From Candidatus Woesearchaeota archaeon (GTDB taxonomy: Archaea; Nanobdellota; Nanobdellia; Woesearchaeales; JABIAG01), in contig JAHWHN010000153.1 of the NCBI GenBank assembly GCA_019323235.1, positions 1 to 38,151 on the forward strand: 38,151 nucleotides of DNA, read 5' to 3'. Below the pieces are notes generated by a model, which worked only from the letters and a program-made list of their open reading frames with translations, was not told the origin of the DNA and did not search any database. Positions 7,484-16,056 of the stretch are shown one piece after another (within the stretch, counting starts at the first letter, position 1; each line of letters starts with the position of its first letter). Position numbers and translations under genes: made by a program.

Positions 7484-9058
7484 TTAATTATCATTAAAAT
7501 TTTCATGTTTTGGACTAGAAGCTATTACATCATCAATTCTTAAGATCATTACACTTACTTCTGTTGCAGAAGAAATTGCTTGACTTTTAATTTTCATAGG
7601 TTCTATAATTCCTTCTTCAAAAGCATTCATGATTCTTCCATCGAATACATTAATTCCTGCCCAAATGTTTCCTTTTTCATGCGCAGATTTTAATTCTACA
7701 AGAACATCTAATGGATCTAGTCCAGCATTTTCTGCTAATGTTACTGGAATTATTTCTAAAGCTTCTGCAAATATTTTTACAGCTAATTGCTCTCTTCCAG
7801 GTAATGTTTCAGAATATTTTCTTAATTCTTTAGATAATTCCATTTCAATAGAACCAGCACCAGATACAACTTTACCACATTTTAATGCTGATGAAATATC
7901 TCCAATTGCATCTTCTAATGCTCTTTTAATTTCATCAATAACATGTTCAGATGCTCCTCTTAATAATAACGTTACAGATTTTGGATTATTACATTGTCTT
8001 ACATAAGTCATTTCTTCATCATTAATTTTAACTTCTTCAACAATTCCTGCTAAACCTAAATCCGAAGTTTTGATTTCATTTAATTTTGAGATTATTTTTG
8101 CACCAGTTGCTTTTGATAAAGCTTCCATATCTGATGGTTTAACTCTTCTTACTGCATAAATTCCATTATCAGACAAGATTGTTTGAACTAAATCATCAAT
8201 TCCTTTTTTACAGAATACAACATTACACCCAGAGTTAATTACTTTTTTAGCAATATCTTTAATCATGTTTTCTTCCATAGTTATGAATTGTTGCATTTGC
8301 TCAGGACTTGTGATTGAGATCTTTGTATCTATTTCTAAGTCTTTTATTTCTAAAGATGAATCTACTAATAATATTTTAGCATTTTCAATAATTTGTGGCA
8401 TATTTGGATGAACTTTTTCTTTATCTATTACAATTCCATCAATTAATTCTGAATCTTCTACAGAAGAACCAGTTTTTTTCTCAATTCTAATAGAATGTCT
8501 ATCTAATTGTCCTTTTTCACATACAGAATCTAAAGCAGTAATTATTAAATCAGATAATTTCTCTTTTGAAGACTCAGCACCTTTACCAGTCATTGCTGTT
8601 AGTGCTATTTTTTTAATTAAGTCTTTATTTTCAATAGTTATTGTAGAGGAAAGAATATTTAATAGCTCTTGACATTTTTTAGCAGCTTCTCTAAATCCTT
8701 TAATTAAAATTGTTGGATGAATTGATTTTTCTAGTAATGTTTCTGCTTGTTTTAATAATTCACCAGATAATACTACTGCAGTAGTTGTTCCATCTCCAAT
8801 CTCATTTTCTTGAGTTCTTGCAACTTCTGCAATCATTTTAGCAGCAGGATGTTCAATATGCATTTCTTCCAAAATTGTTACACCATCATTTGTTACTACA
8901 ACATTTCCTAAAGAATCTACTAACATTTTATCCATTCCTTTTGGACCTAGAGTTGTTCGAACTGTTTCTGCAACAATCTTAGCTGCCATAATATTATTTT
9001 TTTGAGCAGTTCTGTTTCTTACAAAATCTTCCGGTGAATAATCATTATTATCTGCCAT
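7484..9058 (-). CDS. thsA: thermosome subunit (group II chaperonin)
   Basis: 524 aa from the ATG at 9058, chosen because AGAGGG lies just upstream; an in-frame start at 9076 would place that site inside the coding region. Chaperonin signatures TLGPKGMDKM (36-45), NDGVTIL (57-63) and GDGTTTAV (88-95) form the ATP site. It is a full-length subunit of the double-ring chaperonin. The C terminus ends SPKHENFNDN rather than in the glycine/methionine repeats of many thermosomes. Only one subunit gene is in the window. Confidence 0.95.
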   Translation of the reverse strand: MADNNDYSPEDFVRNRTAQKNNIMAAKIVAETVRTTLGPKGMDKMLVDSLGNVVVTNDGVTILEEMHIEHPAAKMIAEVARTQENEIGDGTTTAVVLSGELLKQAETLLEKSIHPTILIKGFREAAKKCQELLNILSSTITIENKDLIKKIALTAMTGKGAESSKEKLSDLIITALDSVCEKGQLDRHSIRIEKKTGSSVEDSELIDGIVIDKEKVHPNMPQIIENAKILLVDSSLEIKDLEIDTKISITSPEQMQQFITMEENMIKDIAKKVINSGCNVVFCKKGIDDLVQTILSDNGIYAVRRVKPSDMEALSKATGAKIISKLNEIKTSDLGLAGIVEEVKINDEEMTYVRQCNNPKSVTLLLRGASEHVIDEIKRALEDAIGDISSALKCGKVVSGAGSIEMELSKELRKYSETLPGREQLAVKIFAEALEIIPVTLAENAGLDPLDVLVELKSAHEKGNIWAGINVFDGRIMNAFEEGIIEPMKIKSQAISSATEVSVMILRIDDVIASSPKHENFNDN

Positions 9059-9159
9059 TTTTCCCTCTATTAACAAGAATAAGAAATTGGTTTAAAAATA
9101 TTATGGAAAATGATTAATAAATAGTTAGTTTTATTAATATTAATGAATTTTTATTGAAA

Positions 9160-9486
9160 ATGACTGATAAAGACAATAAAATTAGTGATGAAAAACTTGA
9201 AAAGTATTTTGATGTTACAGGAAGAGCTTTGAAAAAAGTTGTTCTTACTGAATCTGGAAAAATTAATTGGAAAGAAAAAGCTGAAGATTTCTTTGATATG
9301 GCTTCTAGATATTTTGCAGATGCTAAACATTTTCGTGATAAAAAAGATTATGTTAATGCTTTTGCTGCTTTGAACTATGCTCATGGATGGTTAGATGCTG
9401 GAGCTAGATTGGGATTGTTTGATGTTAAGGGTGATGATGTATTATTTACAGTAGATGAAAATTCTACTAATCAAACTAAAGAGTAA
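9160..9486 (+). CDS. DUF357 family protein
   Basis: 108 aa helical protein. ASRYFADAKHFRDKKDYVNAF followed by ALNYAHGWLDAGARLGLF is the recognisable core of archaeal DUF357, a small tandem-helix family of unknown function. The ATG at 9160 is preferred to an in-frame TTG at 9154. It is divergent from the thermosome, with about 100 nt between the starts. Confidence 0.8.
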   Translation: MTDKDNKISDEKLEKYFDVTGRALKKVVLTESGKINWKEKAEDFFDMASRYFADAKHFRDKKDYVNAFAALNYAHGWLDAGARLGLFDVKGDDVLFTVDENSTNQTKE

Positions 9487-9561
9487 TAATTTTCTAGAAA
9501 AACACATTATCTATACAACAAAAATAGAATATTTTTGAGTATAAATGCTAACCTAGTAACA

Positions 9562-9593
9562 TTTATATAGTAGAAATCCCAAAATTCTACTAT
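9562..9593. promoter_or_regulatory. TATA box plus 9-bp inverted repeat at the transporter start
   Basis: TTTATATA at 9562-9569 is about 27 nt before the ATG at 9592, indicating a leaderless gene. A perfect inverted repeat, ATAGTAGAA (9567-9575) and TTCTACTAT (9585-9593) with a 9-nt spacer, runs from the TATA box to the start codon. A protein bound there would block RNA polymerase, so this is a candidate operator. Confidence 0.55.
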
Positions 9594-10818
9594 GTCAAAG
9601 GTTTTAAGTGGTAAAATTGTATCTTGGGCTTTGTTTGATTTGGGTAATACTGCACATTCAGCTCTAATAGTTACTCTTTTCTTTCCTGTTTTGATTAAGA
9701 ATTACCTTGGTGGTAATGAATTTATGATTAGTTTGGTAATTGGATTGTCTTTAGTTTTAGCAGCTTTGATTGTTCCTTTTGTTGGGGGAATTTCTGATGC
9801 TACAAATATTAAAAGACCTTTTCTAATGTTATTTTCAGTTACAACAATATTTTTTGTTATATTGATTGGTTCTTTTACTAGTTTGTATTTAGCATTAATT
9901 TTTGCCCTTATTGCCAATTTATCTTATCACGTAACACTTGATATTTATGACAGTTATATTACAAATTTAACTACTCCAAAAAATTATGGTTTTGTTTCTG
10001 GTTTTGGAGTTGCAATGGGTTATTTAGGAACTATTTTTAGTTTAATTATGGCATGGATTTTATTAGATTATTTTGGATGGGATACTTTAACAGGAATTAG
10101 AGTTATATTTCCTGCAACAGCATTTTTCTTTTTGTTCTTCGCTATACCAATTTTCTTCGTAAGAGATGAGAATAGAAATGAAACGAAAATTAGAGAAGGA
10201 GCAATTATATCTTTTAGAGAAGTTTCTAATACCATTAAAGGAATTAAAAAATATAAGAATGTTTGGAAATTTTTATTAGCTTCATTTTTTTACACAGGTG
10301 CTGTTAATACAGCAATTTCATTTCTTTTTCTATTTGGACAAGAGCAATTAGATTTAAGCATTAAACAATTCATCCCTATTTTTGGAATGATGGCTTTATC
10401 TTCAGCAATTGGTGCTTACATTTTTGGATTAATTAATGATGAGATTGGTCCTAAAAAATCTTTAATTACTGCACTAATTCTTTGGATTTCAGTAATAAGC
10501 GTTTTATTAATTGAAACTAATTTTATTACATATATTATGACAGGTATGGTTGGAGGAGCTTTACTTGGAGCAATTTGGACTTCAACTAGACCTATGCTAA
10601 TACACATAGCACCAAAAGAAAAAATTACTGAATTGTTTGGATTCCAAGGTTTAACTGAAAAAACAGGAGGTCTAACTGTTGTATTTTATGGTCTACTAAC
10701 AATAGTTGGTGGACATAAATTGGGAGTAACTTCAATTTTATTCTTCTTAATAATGGGATTAATTATGTTAAGTATGGTTAAAGAAATTCAACATGAAGAT
10801 ATTGTTGAGGATTATTAA
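9592..10818 (+). CDS. MFS transporter, UMF1/Atg22-like
   Basis: 408 aa with about 12 transmembrane helices. The N terminus SWALFDLGNTAHSALIVTLF followed by FFPVLIK matches the UMF1 (Atg22-like) branch of the major facilitator superfamily, as does the loop GGISDATNIKRP between helices 2 and 3. Substrate is unknown; relatives include amino acid and solute effluxers. Leaderless start with an inverted repeat across the promoter. Its TAA stop shares TTAA with the stop of Cbf5 (10815-10818). Confidence 0.82.
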   Translation: MSKVLSGKIVSWALFDLGNTAHSALIVTLFFPVLIKNYLGGNEFMISLVIGLSLVLAALIVPFVGGISDATNIKRPFLMLFSVTTIFFVILIGSFTSLYLALIFALIANLSYHVTLDIYDSYITNLTTPKNYGFVSGFGVAMGYLGTIFSLIMAWILLDYFGWDTLTGIRVIFPATAFFFLFFAIPIFFVRDENRNETKIREGAIISFREVSNTIKGIKKYKNVWKFLLASFFYTGAVNTAISFLFLFGQEQLDLSIKQFIPIFGMMALSSAIGAYIFGLINDEIGPKKSLITALILWISVISVLLIETNFITYIMTGMVGGALLGAIWTSTRPMLIHIAPKEKITELFGFQGLTEKTGGLTVVFYGLLTIVGGHKLGVTSILFFLIMGLIMLSMVKEIQHEDIVEDY

Positions 10819-11774
10819 TCTCTTGGGTATAAAACTCTTGTTATTTCAACAGCAACTCCTTTGTCACCATCAAATATTTTCTTAGAAGTTAATTTAGCAT
10901 CACCAAAAGCTATTAATTCATTCTTCAATGACATTATTGCTACTTTTTGATCTGGTTCAATATCTGAATTTAATTTTACAATTCCCGGGATTTTTAAATC
11001 TACACCATTTAATACTGATAATATTGCAGAATCAGAAATCCAAATTTTTGGAAAGTATTCTACTGCTGTTTCAATTGGTTTTATTATTTCTCTTAATTTT
11101 TGTTCATCACCATCTTTAGTAGCATAATGATAAGCATCGGTAAGATCTTGTAATGTAATCATATCATTATCATTGAATGGACCTGCTTTAGTTCTTACTA
11201 GTTGTTGCATATGTGCCCCAGAGCCAATGTTTTGCCCGAAGTCGTGAATATACTTCCTAATGTAAGTTCCTGCCTCACAGCCAATTCTAAATAGAATATC
11301 TTGTTCTTCAACTTCTATTAAATCAACGTAATAAATTGTTCTATATCTCCATTGTCTTTTGATTGCTGATTTAACTGGAGGTAATTGTTTAATTTTACCA
11401 GTCATTTTCTTAAAGATTTTTTTAATATCTGTTAACTTATGTTGGTCATGTAAGTGCATTAAAGCAACATATTCTTTTCCTGCATTAATTAAAGCAGTTA
11501 CAACTTTAGTACCTTTTCCTAATGTTACTGGTAAAACTCCAGTAACAGCAGGGTCTAAAGTACCAGAATGACCTGATTTTTTGATATTTAATATTTTTTG
11601 AACAAATGCAGATGTTTGATGAGAAGTTGGTCCTTTTGGCTTGTTAATAATTACAATACCATAATCTAATAGCTTTTTCAGAGATCTTTCTTCAGGATTC
11701 TCTCCAAATTCTCCTTTTTCTTCTCTTTTTACAAGAACTTCTCTTTTTAACTTTTCAAATGGTAATTGATTCAT
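10815..11774 (-). CDS. cbf5: H/ACA pseudouridine synthase Cbf5 (TruB family)
   Basis: 319 aa. The catalytic motif HSGTLDPAVTGVL contains Asp74; the upstream GIVIINKPKGPTSHQ and downstream GTYIRKYIHDFG are TruB/Cbf5 signatures. A PUA domain occupies roughly 235-315. In archaea this enzyme works in H/ACA guide RNPs on rRNA and also modifies U55 in tRNA. Length is typical. No Nop10 or Gar1 gene is in the window. Confidence 0.93.
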   Translation of the reverse strand: MNQLPFEKLKREVLVKREEKGEFGENPEERSLKKLLDYGIVIINKPKGPTSHQTSAFVQKILNIKKSGHSGTLDPAVTGVLPVTLGKGTKVVTALINAGKEYVALMHLHDQHKLTDIKKIFKKMTGKIKQLPPVKSAIKRQWRYRTIYYVDLIEVEEQDILFRIGCEAGTYIRKYIHDFGQNIGSGAHMQQLVRTKAGPFNDNDMITLQDLTDAYHYATKDGDEQKLREIIKPIETAVEYFPKIWISDSAILSVLNGVDLKIPGIVKLNSDIEPDQKVAIMSLKNELIAFGDAKLTSKKIFDGDKGVAVEITRVLYPRD

Positions 11775-11858
11775 AATTAATAGAATAAATTTAGAGTTTA
11801 ATAAAGTTTTGATAAATGTTAATAATAATAGAAATAAGTTTAAAAAAAATTAAAAGAA

Positions 11859-12245
11859 TTATTCTTTTTGAGATTCTTCAGAAACGTCTTCAGCTTTTTC
11901 AACTTCAGCTTCTAAGGACTCTTCTTTTTTAGATTCTTTTTTAGCTTTAGTTTCTTTTTTAGCTTCTTTAACTTCTTCTTTAGCTTTAACGCTGTCTAAG
12001 TTAACTGAAACTTTTCCTTCTTTGTCTTTTACAGCAGTTACGCTAACTTTTGAAGGTGGATTTTTAATTCCATGTTTCCAAATGTGTTCATTCAATTCTT
12101 TTTCAATTGAAACATTTTCTGATTTCATATGCTTTGATATGAATTCTCTTAATACTTTTACAGCTTTCTTTGACCTTTTGTAAACAGGAGTTTTCAAAAA
12201 TCCTTTTCTTAAAGGTACTATATAGTCTCTTTCTAATTGTGCCAT
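11859..12245 (-). CDS. rpl31e: ribosomal protein eL31 with charged C-terminal tail
   Basis: 128 aa. The first 85 or so residues match eL31, near the exit tunnel: LERDYIVPLRKGF, AVKVLREFISKHM and IWKHGIKNPPSKV. A tail of about 45 residues made almost only of Lys, Glu, Ala, Ser and Val follows; archaeal eL31 is usually 80-100 aa. The tail is in frame with normal codon use. It is the last gene of eS19-eL39-eL31, 8 nt after eL39. Confidence 0.9.
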   Translation of the reverse strand: MAQLERDYIVPLRKGFLKTPVYKRSKKAVKVLREFISKHMKSENVSIEKELNEHIWKHGIKNPPSKVSVTAVKDKEGKVSVNLDSVKAKEEVKEAKKETKAKKESKKEESLEAEVEKAEDVSEESQKE

Positions 12246-12253
12246 TTTTAACC

Positions 12254-12427
12254 TTATGCGTTAGTGGAAGATCTTCTCCAACTTCTTTTAACAGCTGTGT
12301 GTCTTCCTGGGTGTACTTTTTTACCTACTCCGTAAATTTTAGGAATAGTCCAGAAAGGAGCCCATTTTGTTTGTCTTCCCTTTTTAATTAATCTTTTTTT
12401 TCTTGATAAGTGAATGAAAGTTGCCAT
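12254..12427 (-). CDS. rpl39e: ribosomal protein eL39
   Basis: 57 aa, very basic. It has the eL39 layout: a KKRLIKKGRQTKWAPFW segment, an IPKIYG core and a terminal KRSWRRSS. Canonical eL39 is about 51 aa, so a few residues are inserted before the final WRRS. eL39 lines the peptide exit tunnel. It starts 2 nt after the eS19 stop. Confidence 0.9.
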   Translation of the reverse strand: MATFIHLSRKKRLIKKGRQTKWAPFWTIPKIYGVGKKVHPGRHTAVKRSWRRSSTNA

Positions 12428-12429
12428 AT

Positions 12430-12852
12430 TTACTCCTTAACTCCAACAACTTTATTTAAAAGTTCTTTACCTTCTTTAGTTACAACTCTACCTTTGTGAG
12501 TTCCAACTTCTGCTTGTTTAATTAACTTAGCAGTTTCTAATTGTTGAAGAATTTTTCTAATAACTGATCCAGAACCTTTTTTATGATGTTCAGGCTTTAC
12601 ACCTCTATTCTTTCTTCCACCATATTTTGTTCTTAATTTTTCAGTCCCTATTGGACCTAATCTAAAAACTGATCTTAAAATTGCTGCAGCTCTAATGTGC
12701 CACCAATCATCTTGTTCAGGTGGTCTTTCTTTATGAACACCAGTTCTACAATACTTACTCCATTCTGGAGCTTGAATTTCTTTAACATTCTTTAATTCTT
12801 CACTTAATTTGTGAATGAATTCATTTGCTTCGACCGTGAATATTTTACTCAT
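12430..12852 (-). CDS. rps19e: ribosomal protein eS19
   Basis: 140 aa small-subunit protein. Signatures include PEWSKYCRTGVHKERPP, DDWWHIRAAAILR and KYGGRKNRGVKPEHH, followed by the winged-helix region SGSVIRKILQQLE. Length is typical. It is the first gene of eS19-eL39-eL31; a stem-loop sits in its presumed 5' leader. Confidence 0.93.
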   Translation of the reverse strand: MSKIFTVEANEFIHKLSEELKNVKEIQAPEWSKYCRTGVHKERPPEQDDWWHIRAAAILRSVFRLGPIGTEKLRTKYGGRKNRGVKPEHHKKGSGSVIRKILQQLETAKLIKQAEVGTHKGRVVTKEGKELLNKVVGVKE

Positions 12853-12866
12853 TTTTCTTTCCTAAC

Positions 12867-12889
12867 TAGTTCTAAATAACTAAGAACTA
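12867..12889 (-). promoter_or_regulatory. stem-loop in the leader of the eS19 operon
   Basis: TAGTTCT (12867-12873) and AGAACTA (12883-12889) form a perfect 7-bp inverted repeat with a 9-nt spacer, upstream of an AGGAAAG ribosome site and the eS19 ATG. The presumed TATA box, GCTTTATAAATT on the minus strand (about 12910-12921), places transcription start near 12885-12890, so the repeat would be transcribed at or near the RNA 5' end. Candidate translational control element or operator. Confidence 0.4.
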
Positions 12890-13025
12890 ATCTTGAGAAA
12901 AAATAAGTAATTTATAAAGCTTTTTATTTTATATAGAATATAACAAAATACTGATTAAATCTAGTATTTTTAAGAAAAAATAATTAAATCAAATATAAAT
13001 TGTTTTATAAATAAAAAATAAGAAA

Positions 13026-13418
13026 TTACATACTTTCGCTTTTGAAAATATCTATAAACAAAATTGCAATAACTATACCTAATAAAGCATAAAAAGCAAA
13101 ACCACTCGCAGTATAAACACTCTGAATTGGACTGAGAAATTTACCTATTCTTGGCAATTCATATACCAAATTAGCTCCTATCAAACCTATGAATATGAAA
13201 ACAATACCTCCAATTATTTTCCCAGTGAATCCTTCAATTAACATAGCATCAATAAATCCAAATATTCCGGCCAAAACTAATACTATGCCCAATATTAAAT
13301 AAATCACTTGAGGAAAATCTCCAAAATGAGCTAGAACACCAATGCCAATTAATAAACCAATTACTAATAGATTGATCCAATCCCATATACCATCAAAAGT
13401 ATCGAAAACATTTAACAT
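13026..13418 (-). CDS. four-helix small membrane protein
   Basis: 130 aa from the ATG at 13418 (an in-frame TTG at 13427 is less likely). Four hydrophobic, glycine/isoleucine-rich segments, about 17-35, 37-58, 70-88 and 104-124, with short loops. No conserved catalytic residue. The ATG is about 27 nt from a minus-strand TATA box that lies inside a 12-bp inverted repeat. Unknown function; it stands alone between eS19 and rpoK. Confidence 0.6.
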   Translation of the reverse strand: MLNVFDTFDGIWDWINLLVIGLLIGIGVLAHFGDFPQVIYLILGIVLVLAGIFGFIDAMLIEGFTGKIIGGIVFIFIGLIGANLVYELPRIGKFLSPIQSVYTASGFAFYALLGIVIAILFIDIFKSESM

Positions 13419-13445
13419 CTTAATCAAAAACTAGATATTTAAGTA

Positions 13446-13474
13446 TATAAATCTTTTGTTTTAAAAGATTTATA
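13446..13474. promoter_or_regulatory. 12-bp inverted repeat over a TATA box
   Basis: TATAAATCTTTT (13446-13457) and AAAAGATTTATA (13463-13474) are perfect inverted arms with spacer GTTTT. The lower arm is the minus-strand TATA box of the membrane protein gene at 13418; the upper arm makes a mirror TATA on the plus strand. Part of it recurs as a direct repeat, 13446-13464 and 13504-13522 (18 of 19 identical). Confidence 0.5.
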
Positions 13475-13494
13475 CTCAGAATGAAACTAAATGA
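13463..13494 (+). repeat. copy A of a two-copy intergenic element
   Basis: Aligns with 20100-20130 at 27 of 31 positions plus a one-base gap. The core is CAGAATGAAACTAAAT (13477-13492). Both copies sit after the end of a minus-strand operon and overlap the outer arm of an inverted repeat that contains a TATA box. Confidence 0.55.
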
Positions 13495-13567
13495 ATGATA
13501 TTGTATAAGTCTTTTGTTTTAATATAGAATTTAATTAATATTAATAAAAAATAAAAAAATAGAAGAA

Positions 13568-13804
13568 TTACTTCTTCTCGTTTGCTTTATGCTCTTTAAG
13601 TTCGTGTCTTCCGCCAGGAAAGTTTCTCTTAATTGTTATAGGAATTACTCCCTCTTCGAACTCTTTCATAGCAATCTTAATTGGGTTATATTTCATCTCT
13701 TCAAGATCTTTTTCAGAGATTTTTAATAAAATTGGAGCACCCATTGAGATTTGAAGAGCTCTACTTCCTACAATTCTAGCTTTTTCGAATTTAGTGTATC
13801 CCAT
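13568..13804 (-). CDS. rpoK: RNA polymerase subunit Rpo6 (RpoK)
   Basis: 78 aa, the archaeal equivalent of Rpb6/omega, which helps RNA polymerase assembly. FEKARIVGSRALQISMGAP and the C-terminal GVIPITIKRNFPGGRHE are diagnostic. The ATG at 13804 is chosen because GAGG lies 6-9 nt upstream; a start at 13816 would overlap the rrp42 stop as ATGA. It closes the exosome operon in the place where eL43 often lies in other archaea. Confidence 0.92.
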   Translation of the reverse strand: MGYTKFEKARIVGSRALQISMGAPILLKISEKDLEEMKYNPIKIAMKEFEEGVIPITIKRNFPGGRHELKEHKANEKK

Positions 13805-13812
13805 TTTTAACC

Positions 13813-14595
13813 TCATAAAGTTTTTCTGATTTCCATAGCTTTTTCAATAGCTAAGTCTATCATTTTTTCAACTTGATCAATAGTTAGAGCTTTTTCTCCA
13901 CCTTTTTGCATAGCTGAAATAATTGTTTCATTTGTTGATGCAACAGTAATTCTTGCATCAGATGCTTTTTCTTCAACTAAAGTTGGGTCTACAATTATTT
14001 GATCACCAATTAAATGAACAGTCACTGAGATTGGATCTTTTTCAAGAGGAAGTTTTTCATCAGAATGTTCTTTGTAAGAAACATTACCATCTTCATCTAT
14101 TTTTGGAAGAACCGCATCTTTTATTGCTGCCATAGCTGCAATACCTGCACAATCCATTAAGTTTCCATCATCATTTATTGTAATTATATCAATTCCAACA
14201 GACCAAACTTTTTCTCCAGGAATAATACACAATTTCTTTACATCAATTGTTTCACTTTCTCTAATTCCTCTATCAATAACTCTTGCTAATTCAATTGAGT
14301 CTATTGAAGGAGGTCCTTGTTCGAAATGTGGACTAGCCATTGGCATAAATTCAGCATTAACCATTAAAGTTCCTTCATCAGAAGCGTCTTCATATGGTTT
14401 TACCATTTCAATTTTAATACCAGCCATTACAATAGTATTACCTAACTTAACTTTAGAACTTCCTTCAGCTGTTTCTGAAACACCAGTTTCAATTTCAATA
14501 TTTCGGAATTCATTTAGTTTTCTTCCATCAAACCTTACACCTTTTCTTAAAGTTTCAACTAAGTGTTGTTTGATGTTTTTATTCATTACCATCAT
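13813..14595 (-). CDS. rrp42: exosome subunit Rrp42
   Basis: About 260 aa RNase PH-fold protein, the non-catalytic ring subunit pairing with Rrp41. KGVRFDGRKLNEFRNIEIE and MPMASPHFEQGPPSIDSIE are characteristic. The start at 14595 is supported by GGAG at a 6-nt spacing; ATGs at 14607 and 14586 are alternatives. It overlaps the rrp41 end by 17 nt. Confidence 0.92.
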   Translation of the reverse strand: MMVMNKNIKQHLVETLRKGVRFDGRKLNEFRNIEIETGVSETAEGSSKVKLGNTIVMAGIKIEMVKPYEDASDEGTLMVNAEFMPMASPHFEQGPPSIDSIELARVIDRGIRESETIDVKKLCIIPGEKVWSVGIDIITINDDGNLMDCAGIAAMAAIKDAVLPKIDEDGNVSYKEHSDEKLPLEKDPISVTVHLIGDQIIVDPTLVEEKASDARITVASTNETIISAMQKGGEKALTIDQVEKMIDLAIEKAMEIRKTL

Positions 14596-15295
14596 TTTCA
14601 ACTCCATACTCTTCTTTTAGAGCTTTTACTTGTACTTCATTGATTTTTTTACCAGCTTCTACAGCTTTTTCTAAAATTTCTCTCATGTGATTTTTATCAA
14701 AATCTCCATCCATTTGTAATAAAGAAATTCTATTAGTTACTGATGTTACAGCAACTGGCATATCAGTAGCACCTTCTTCGTGTGCTTCTTCAGAATAATC
14801 TAAATCAACAACTAATCTATCAGAAACTCTACCAACTGCTACTCCTGAAACCATTTCTTTCATAGCAATACCTGCATCAGCTAATGCAATTGAAGCTGCT
14901 GAAATTCCAGCACATCTTGTTCCAGCATCAGCTTGCGGAATATCGATAAAGATATCTACCACTGCATTTGGAAATCTATCTAAACATACTACATCTTCAA
15001 ATGCTTTTTCAGTTACTAAAGAAATTTCTTTAGCTCTTCTGTTTGGACCAGGTCTTATTCTTCCACCAACACCTGAGAAAGGCATCATTTGGTAGAAAAC
15101 TCTTATTTTACCTTTTTTTGGATCTTTTAAGAATTTTGGGTATAAGTCTCTTGGACCGTGAACAGTTGCGTAAGCAACAGTTTTACCAATTTTAAAGTAA
15201 GCTGAACCACTTGCACTTTTAACAACACCAGCTTTTGCTTCCATAGGTCTTAAATCGTCAAAACCTCTTCCATCGTTTCTTTTATTATAACTCAT
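14579..15295 (-). CDS. rrp41: exosome catalytic subunit Rrp41
   Basis: 238 aa RNase PH-fold, phosphate-dependent 3'-5' exoribonuclease of the archaeal exosome. The phosphate/RNA-binding RRAKE is at 86-90 and the conserved GATDMP contains the catalytic Asp178; NDGRGFDDLRP at the start is typical. The ATG overlaps the Rrp4 stop as ATGA (15292-15295), indicating coupled translation. Confidence 0.94.
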   Translation of the reverse strand: MSYNKRNDGRGFDDLRPMEAKAGVVKSASGSAYFKIGKTVAYATVHGPRDLYPKFLKDPKKGKIRVFYQMMPFSGVGGRIRPGPNRRAKEISLVTEKAFEDVVCLDRFPNAVVDIFIDIPQADAGTRCAGISAASIALADAGIAMKEMVSGVAVGRVSDRLVVDLDYSEEAHEEGATDMPVAVTSVTNRISLLQMDGDFDKNHMREILEKAVEAGKKINEVQVKALKEEYGVENDGNE

Positions 15296-16035
15296 TCTTC
15301 TGCCTCCACTGAATCTTCTTCAGTTTTTCTTTGAGGTTTTTTATTTCCAACTTTTTCTTTTAGCCAATCTTGCATTTTATCAGTTAAACCTGATGTGTGT
15401 GCTTCTGCTTCGATTTTTTTAATAGCTTGTTCTGTTAAGTTTTCCATTAAAGGATCTTCAGCATAAATCCAAACTACTCCATTTTGACCAACAGTAATTT
15501 GAGCTCCAGTATTTTCTTTGATTAAAGAAATCATACTTCCTTGCTTTCCAATAACTCTAGGAACTTTACTTGAATTTATATTAAAAATTCTACCTTTTGT
15601 AACTTTTCTTAAGCCTGGACCTTTTGTAGTAACATCAACTTGTTGTTGTGAGTCTACGCTTAAAATTTTAACTACAATAAAATCACCAATATCATAATAT
15701 CTAGTTAAGTCTGCTCCTCTCTTAATGAAATCAGAAGAACCTTCTTTTAATGGTAATAATGCTCTATATGGGGATGCAGTATCAACTAACCATCCAATAC
15801 CCATGATATCAGTTACTTGTACAATAATTGTATCATTTCTTTTAGGCATATAGTCACCCTTAAGTGTTCTAATTTTCAAAACTTTTCCATCTACGTTTAA
15901 TATTCCCATTTCCTCAGCATAAATTGAATCATTCAATCTATAAGTTCCTGAAGATGGTAAATAATCCATTCCTCTGGCAATTTCTTCACCAGGCACGACA
16001 ATCCCTTTGTCGTTCAGTAATAACTTACTTTCCAT
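15292..16035 (-). CDS. rrp4: exosome RNA-binding subunit Rrp4
   Basis: 247 aa cap protein of the exosome, which guides RNA into the Rrp41/42 ring. An N-terminal domain (1-60), an S1 domain (about 65-140) and a KH domain with GKQG at 163-166 are in the expected order; a Lys/Glu-rich tail ends the protein. It starts 21 nt after PsmA ends, with no SBDS gene between. Confidence 0.93.
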   Translation of the reverse strand: MESKLLLNDKGIVVPGEEIARGMDYLPSSGTYRLNDSIYAEEMGILNVDGKVLKIRTLKGDYMPKRNDTIIVQVTDIMGIGWLVDTASPYRALLPLKEGSSDFIKRGADLTRYYDIGDFIVVKILSVDSQQQVDVTTKGPGLRKVTKGRIFNINSSKVPRVIGKQGSMISLIKENTGAQITVGQNGVVWIYAEDPLMENLTEQAIKKIEAEAHTSGLTDKMQDWLKEKVGNKKPQRKTEEDSVEAEE

Positions 16036-16056
16036 TTTTCCTCCTATGATTATGAA

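Noticed and set aside
7629..8006. 125-aa plus-strand frame inside the thermosome
   Set aside because: Antisense to conserved chaperonin sequence; no start signals.
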